In this document: in pieces, positions 6,728 through 8,465 of the stretch
How the letters are laid out: every line of letters starts with the position of its first letter
Position numbering within the stretch: position 1 is the first letter of the stretch
Translations under genes and position numbers: made by a program
Origin: Parcubacteria group bacterium CG11_big_fil_rev_8_21_14_0_20_41_14
GTDB lineage: Bacteria > Patescibacteriota > Patescibacteriia > UBA2169
NCBI GenBank assembly: GCA_002787075.1
Contig: PCVT01000001.1
Span: 1-8,465, forward strand
Length of the DNA: 8,465 bases
Direction of reading: 5' to 3'
The notes under the pieces: generated by a model
What the model was told of the DNA's origin: nothing
The model's input: the letters and a program-made list of their open reading frames with translations, nothing else
Databases searched by the model: none

Positions 6728-7936
6728 ATGCCTTTTTTTGATTATATAGCAGTAAATGAAGATTGCGAAGAAGTGAGCGGTGTTGTTGATTCAGCAAACA
6801 CTGATATTGCTATTGACACTTTAACTGATCAAGGCCTTTTAGTGCTTTCCCTTAAGGCGCGGGATGAAAAGAGCGGTTTTTCATCTGAAATAACTCTTTT
6901 CCAGCATGTTAAAACAAAAGATGTTGTTATTTTCACGCGACAGCTTGCTGTTATGGTGAGCGCTACTTTGCCTGTTGTTCAGGCATTGCGTATTTTAGTG
7001 AATCAGATTAGCAGTGTTCAGCTTAAGATTGTTGTTTCTGAAGTCGCGGATAGCGTTGATGGCGGGTCTCGGCTTTCAGAGGCATTTAACAAGCATCCAA
7101 AAATTTTCTCGCATTTTTATGTTAGCATGGTTAAAAGCGGAGAAACAGCTGGCAAGCTGGATGAGGTTCTGAATTACTTGGCTGATCAGATGGAAAAGGA
7201 TTATGATTTAATGAGCAAAACAAAAGGAGCCATGATTTATCCTGCTTTTATTATGTTCGGATTAGTCGCGGTTGGGTTTGTTATGATGGTGTTCGTTGTG
7301 CCGAAAATGACCGAGATTCTGGAGGAGTCAGGAGCTGAACTTCCTTTTACAACTAAAATTCTTATTGGCACGTCTGGATTCCTTTCTTCATACTGGTGGA
7401 TATTTTTTTTGGCTATTGTGGGAATAGTCGCGGGTATTAAATATTACCGCAAAACAAGCGCTGGGAAACAGCATATTGATTATATTATTTTGAAATCTCC
7501 GATTTTCGGGCCTCTTATTTTTCAAAAAATGTATTTAGTGCGTTTTACTCGGTCTTTGTCCACTTTATTGACTGGAGGAGTGTCTTTAACTGAAGCTTTG
7601 AAAATTACTGCTGATATTGTTGGAAATGAAGTTTATAAGCTAGCTATAGAGAAAACAATAGAAGAGGTTGAGGATGGAAATTCAATCGCGACTGTGTTTC
7701 AGAATTCGCCAGTTGTGCCGAATATGGTGGCGCAGATGCTTTCCGTTGGGGAGCAGACAGGCCGGCTTGATACTGTATTGAACAAGTTGTCTGATTTTTA
7801 CGCGCGCGAAGTTGATAATGCTGTTGGAAATTTAGTAACTTTGATTGAGCCCTTGGTTCTTATGCTTATGGGCTTGGCAGTTGGCGTTATGGTGGCCGCT
7901 ATATTACTCCCTATGTACAACATGGCTGCTGGATAG
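6728..7936 (+). CDS. pilC: Type IV pilus inner-membrane platform protein PilC
   Basis: PilC is the polytopic inner-membrane platform that couples ATPase motion to pilin insertion. Two GspF/T2SSF repeats are visible. The first (about 66-190) has FTRQLAVMVSATLPVVQALRIL and VKSGETAGKLDEVL. The second (about 269-395) has LVRFTRSLSTLLTGGVSLTEAL and LSVGEQTGRLDTVL. Membrane helices lie at about 170-192, 223-239 and 374-395, the usual three. The 402-residue length is typical. ATG 6728 gives a normal N terminus (FFDYIAVNEDCEEVSGVV), although no Shine-Dalgarno is seen; it lies 3 bases after the PilT-like stop. This is the only gene here ending in TAG. Its last 15 bases plus the next one are repeated, with one mismatch, about 220 bases downstream, which suggests the 3' edge was the target of an insertion or duplication. 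Confidence 0.96.
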   Translation: MPFFDYIAVNEDCEEVSGVVDSANTDIAIDTLTDQGLLVLSLKARDEKSGFSSEITLFQHVKTKDVVIFTRQLAVMVSATLPVVQALRILVNQISSVQLKIVVSEVADSVDGGSRLSEAFNKHPKIFSHFYVSMVKSGETAGKLDEVLNYLADQMEKDYDLMSKTKGAMIYPAFIMFGLVAVGFVMMVFVVPKMTEILEESGAELPFTTKILIGTSGFLSSYWWIFFLAIVGIVAGIKYYRKTSAGKQHIDYIILKSPIFGPLIFQKMYLVRFTRSLSTLLTGGVSLTEALKITADIVGNEVYKLAIEKTIEEVEDGNSIATVFQNSPVVPNMVAQMLSVGEQTGRLDTVLNKLSDFYAREVDNAVGNLVTLIEPLVLMLMGLAVGVMVAAILLPMYNMAAG

Positions 7937-7937
7937 G
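7922..7937 (+). repeat. Left copy of 16-base direct repeat (pilC 3' end)
   Basis: ATGGCTGCTGGATAGG encodes the last four residues and stop of PilC plus one base. It recurs with 15 of 16 matches at 8144-8159. The pair brackets the GC-rich island and resembles a target duplication. Confidence 0.75.
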
Positions 7938-7950
7938 ACCCAAGCGGTCC
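7936..7950 (+). repeat. Small hairpin at the pilC stop
   Basis: GGACC (7936-7940) and GGTCC (7946-7950) are perfect inverted repeats around a 5-base loop, starting in the pilC stop codon. There is no following T-run, so it is not a standard terminator. It may stabilise the 3' end of the transcript or be an edge of the repeat element. Confidence 0.5.
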
Positions 7951-7954
7951 GGTA

Positions 7955-8066
7955 TCGCTCCCAGCGTGAAGGCGGCAGGTTCGCGGACGGAAGGCGGCAG
8001 GTTCGCTCCCAGCGTGAAGGCGGCAGGTTCGCTCCCAGCGTGAAGGCGGCAGGTTCGCTCCCAGCG
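7955..8066 (+). repeat. Tandem array of 26-base GC-rich repeats
   Basis: Each full unit starts TCGCTCCCAGCG and ends GAAGGCGGCAGGT. Three identical 26-base copies lie at 7955-7980, 8003-8028 and 8029-8054. A 22-base variant at 7981-8002 has GGACG in place of the central TCCCAGCGT. A final partial copy (first 12 bases) lies at 8055-8066. The units abut with no spacers. Confidence 0.95.
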
Positions 8067-8114
8067 GACTTGTCGCTGTGATGATCCGAAAAGCGACTCG
8101 GCCGCTGGGAGCGA
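8055..8114 (+). repeat. Long stem-loop closing the repeat array
   Basis: TCGCTCCCAGCGG at 8055-8067 is perfectly complementary to CCGCTGGGAGCGA at 8102-8114 (13 pairs). An inner stem, GTCGCT at 8072-8077 with AGCGAC at 8092-8097, follows after a 4-by-4 internal loop and closes a 14-base loop. No T-run follows, so a classical Rho-independent terminator is not supported. It could still block exonucleases or reduce read-through from pilC into the pilin gene. Confidence 0.8.
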
Positions 8115-8143
8115 TCAAGCCGCAATGGATCAAATCCGAGAAT

Positions 8144-8159
8144 ATGGCTTCTGGATAGG
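8144..8159 (+). repeat. Right copy of 16-base direct repeat
   Basis: ATGGCTTCTGGATAGG matches the pilC 3' end at 7922-7937 except for one base. It spells Met-Ala-Ser-Gly-stop, but no open frame leads into it, so it is a non-coding echo of the pilC end. Confidence 0.75.
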
Positions 8160-8163
8160 TGGG

Positions 8164-8172
8164 TGTGGATAA
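8164..8172 (-). promoter_or_regulatory. Consensus DnaA-box 9-mer upstream of the pilin promoter
   Basis: TGTGGATAA is the exact reverse complement of TTATCCACA, the high-affinity DnaA box. It ends 29 bases before the -10 hexamer, just upstream of where the -35 region would be. It is a single site, so an origin is not implied. DnaA control of the pilin promoter is possible but unproven, and a chance match cannot be excluded. Confidence 0.35.
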
Positions 8173-8178
8173 ACAATT

Positions 8179-8207
8179 TATGCAAAAAACAATATTTATG
8201 GTATAAT
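8179..8207 (+). promoter_or_regulatory. Extended -10 promoter for the pilin gene
   Basis: TATAAT at 8202-8207 is a perfect -10 hexamer, preceded by TG at 8199-8200 (TGnTATAAT, the extended -10 form). With a 17-base spacer, the -35 would be TATGCA at 8179-8184, a poor match, as is common for extended -10 promoters. The predicted start, about 6-9 bases downstream of the hexamer, falls at about 8213-8216, only a few bases before ATG 8218. The pilin thus has its own promoter and probably a leaderless or nearly leaderless mRNA. Confidence 0.7.
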
Positions 8208-8217
8208 TTAATCATCT

Positions 8218-8465
8218 ATGAAATATAAACAAAAAAATGCTGGTTTTACCTTGATTGAACTTTTAGTAGTTATCAGCATTATTGGAATTCTTTCCACTCT
8301 TGCTGTTGTTTCTTTAAATAATGCTCGCGTAAAAGCTCGAGACGCTAAACGGGTTTCTGATATTAAGCAAGTGCAGACTGCTTTGGAATTATTCCTTTCA
8401 GACAGGGATGGATATCCTGCCGCAAGCAACTTAACTCTTGGCTCTGGCGCTGGATTGCGCTTAAG
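8218..8465 (+). CDS. Type IV prepilin / pseudopilin, 3' end cut off by the window
   Basis: The visible 82 residues are a classic class III prepilin start. A short basic leader (MKYKQKNAG) ends in Gly9, followed by the processed N terminus FTLIELLVVI with Glu at +5 (E14). Prepilin peptidase PilD should cut between G9 and F10 and methylate the Phe; its gene is not in this window. The hydrophobic helix runs to about residue 33. It is followed by NARVKARDAKRVSDIKQVQTALELFLSDRDGYP, the pattern of GspG/PilA-like pilins with short extended domains. The frame is still open at the last base, so length and disulphide pattern are unknown. ATG 8218 directly follows the -10 box and lacks a Shine-Dalgarno. 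It is separated from pilC by the GC-rich element. Being first after a full assembly operon, it may be the major pilin, but a minor pilin is equally possible from what is visible. Confidence 0.93.
   Translation, partial: MKYKQKNAGFTLIELLVVISIIGILSTLAVVSLNNARVKARDAKRVSDIKQVQTALELFLSDRDGYPAASNLTLGSGAGLRL

Larger units (their letters stand above)
7938..8143. mobile_element. Putative small non-autonomous or REP/MITE-like GC-rich element
   Basis: This 206-base island is much richer in G and C than the surrounding genes (the main repeat unit is 18/26 GC). It contains a tandem array of 26-base units and inverted copies of ATCGCTCCCAGCG (7954-7966 against 8103-8115) near its two ends. GCGG at 7944-7947 also matches CCGC at 8120-8123. 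It is bracketed by a 16-base near-identical direct repeat. No convincing protein is encoded: reading frames through it simply spell out the repeat. A mobile origin is inferred from composition, symmetry and flanking repeats. Alternatives are a locally expanded repeat or a structured intergenic RNA. Whether it exists elsewhere in the genome cannot be seen here. Confidence 0.45.

Noticed and set aside
14..7936. Alternative genetic code with TGA as glycine
   Set aside because: No in-frame TGA occurs across roughly 2,600 codons; glycine uses GGN codons throughout, so the standard bacterial code fits.
7955..8114. CRISPR array
   Set aside because: The repeats are directly adjacent with no unique spacers, and no cas genes are nearby.
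8055..8130. Rho-independent terminator after pilC
   Set aside because: The stem is strong, but the loop region is long and no T-run follows on the plus strand, so only a general structural role is claimed.
7798..8215. Open frames on both strands across the GC-rich island
   Set aside because: They only translate the 26-base repeat in several frames, overlap the pilC end, and have no start context or recognisable domain.

Overview
The window carries one tightly packed plus-strand type IV pilus (T4P) assembly cluster and the first part of a pilin gene. The order is pilM, pilN, pilO, a small membrane protein in the usual pilP slot, pilB, a single-domain response regulator, a PilT-family protein with a degraded active site, pilC, a GC-rich repeat element, and a prepilin cut by the window end. 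Gaps from pilM to pilC are only 3 to 8 bases, so these genes are very probably one transcript, which may begin upstream of the window. I see no convincing minus-strand gene, tRNA or rRNA.

The DNA is AT-rich. Most genes lack a clear Shine-Dalgarno site. There is no outer-membrane secretin (PilQ) or PilP lipoprotein here, and the pilin has the form GFTLIELLVVI...NARVKARDAKRVSDIKQ...DGYP. Together these suggest an ultra-small bacterium of the Patescibacteria/CPR (Parcubacteria-like) group. This is inference from style and gene order. The genes read through in the standard bacterial code. No in-frame TGA occurs within them, which argues against the recoded CPR lineages in which TGA is glycine.

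Positions 1-3456 encode the alignment complex: PilM (actin-like, cytoplasmic), PilN and PilO (single-pass membrane proteins) and a 109-residue membrane protein. PilN and PilO have long charged or proline-rich cytoplasmic tails, and PilN has two PilM-binding-like motifs. Positions 3464-7936 encode the motor: PilB (intact extension ATPase), a CheY-like receiver, a PilT-like protein that has lost its catalytic Glu, Asp-box Asp, both His-box His and a conserved Arg, and PilC (platform protein). The likely working picture is that PilB drives assembly through PilC, PilM/N/O couple the motor to the envelope, and the receiver and pseudo-ATPase regulate it.

Positions 7937-8217 are non-coding. They hold a GC-rich island built of 26-base direct repeats with matching inverted repeats, bracketed by a 16-base near-perfect direct repeat of the pilC 3' end. 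This looks like a small non-autonomous mobile or REP-like element. Between it and the pilin lie a perfect DnaA-box 9-mer and a perfect extended -10 promoter, placed so close to the pilin ATG that the transcript should be leaderless or nearly so.
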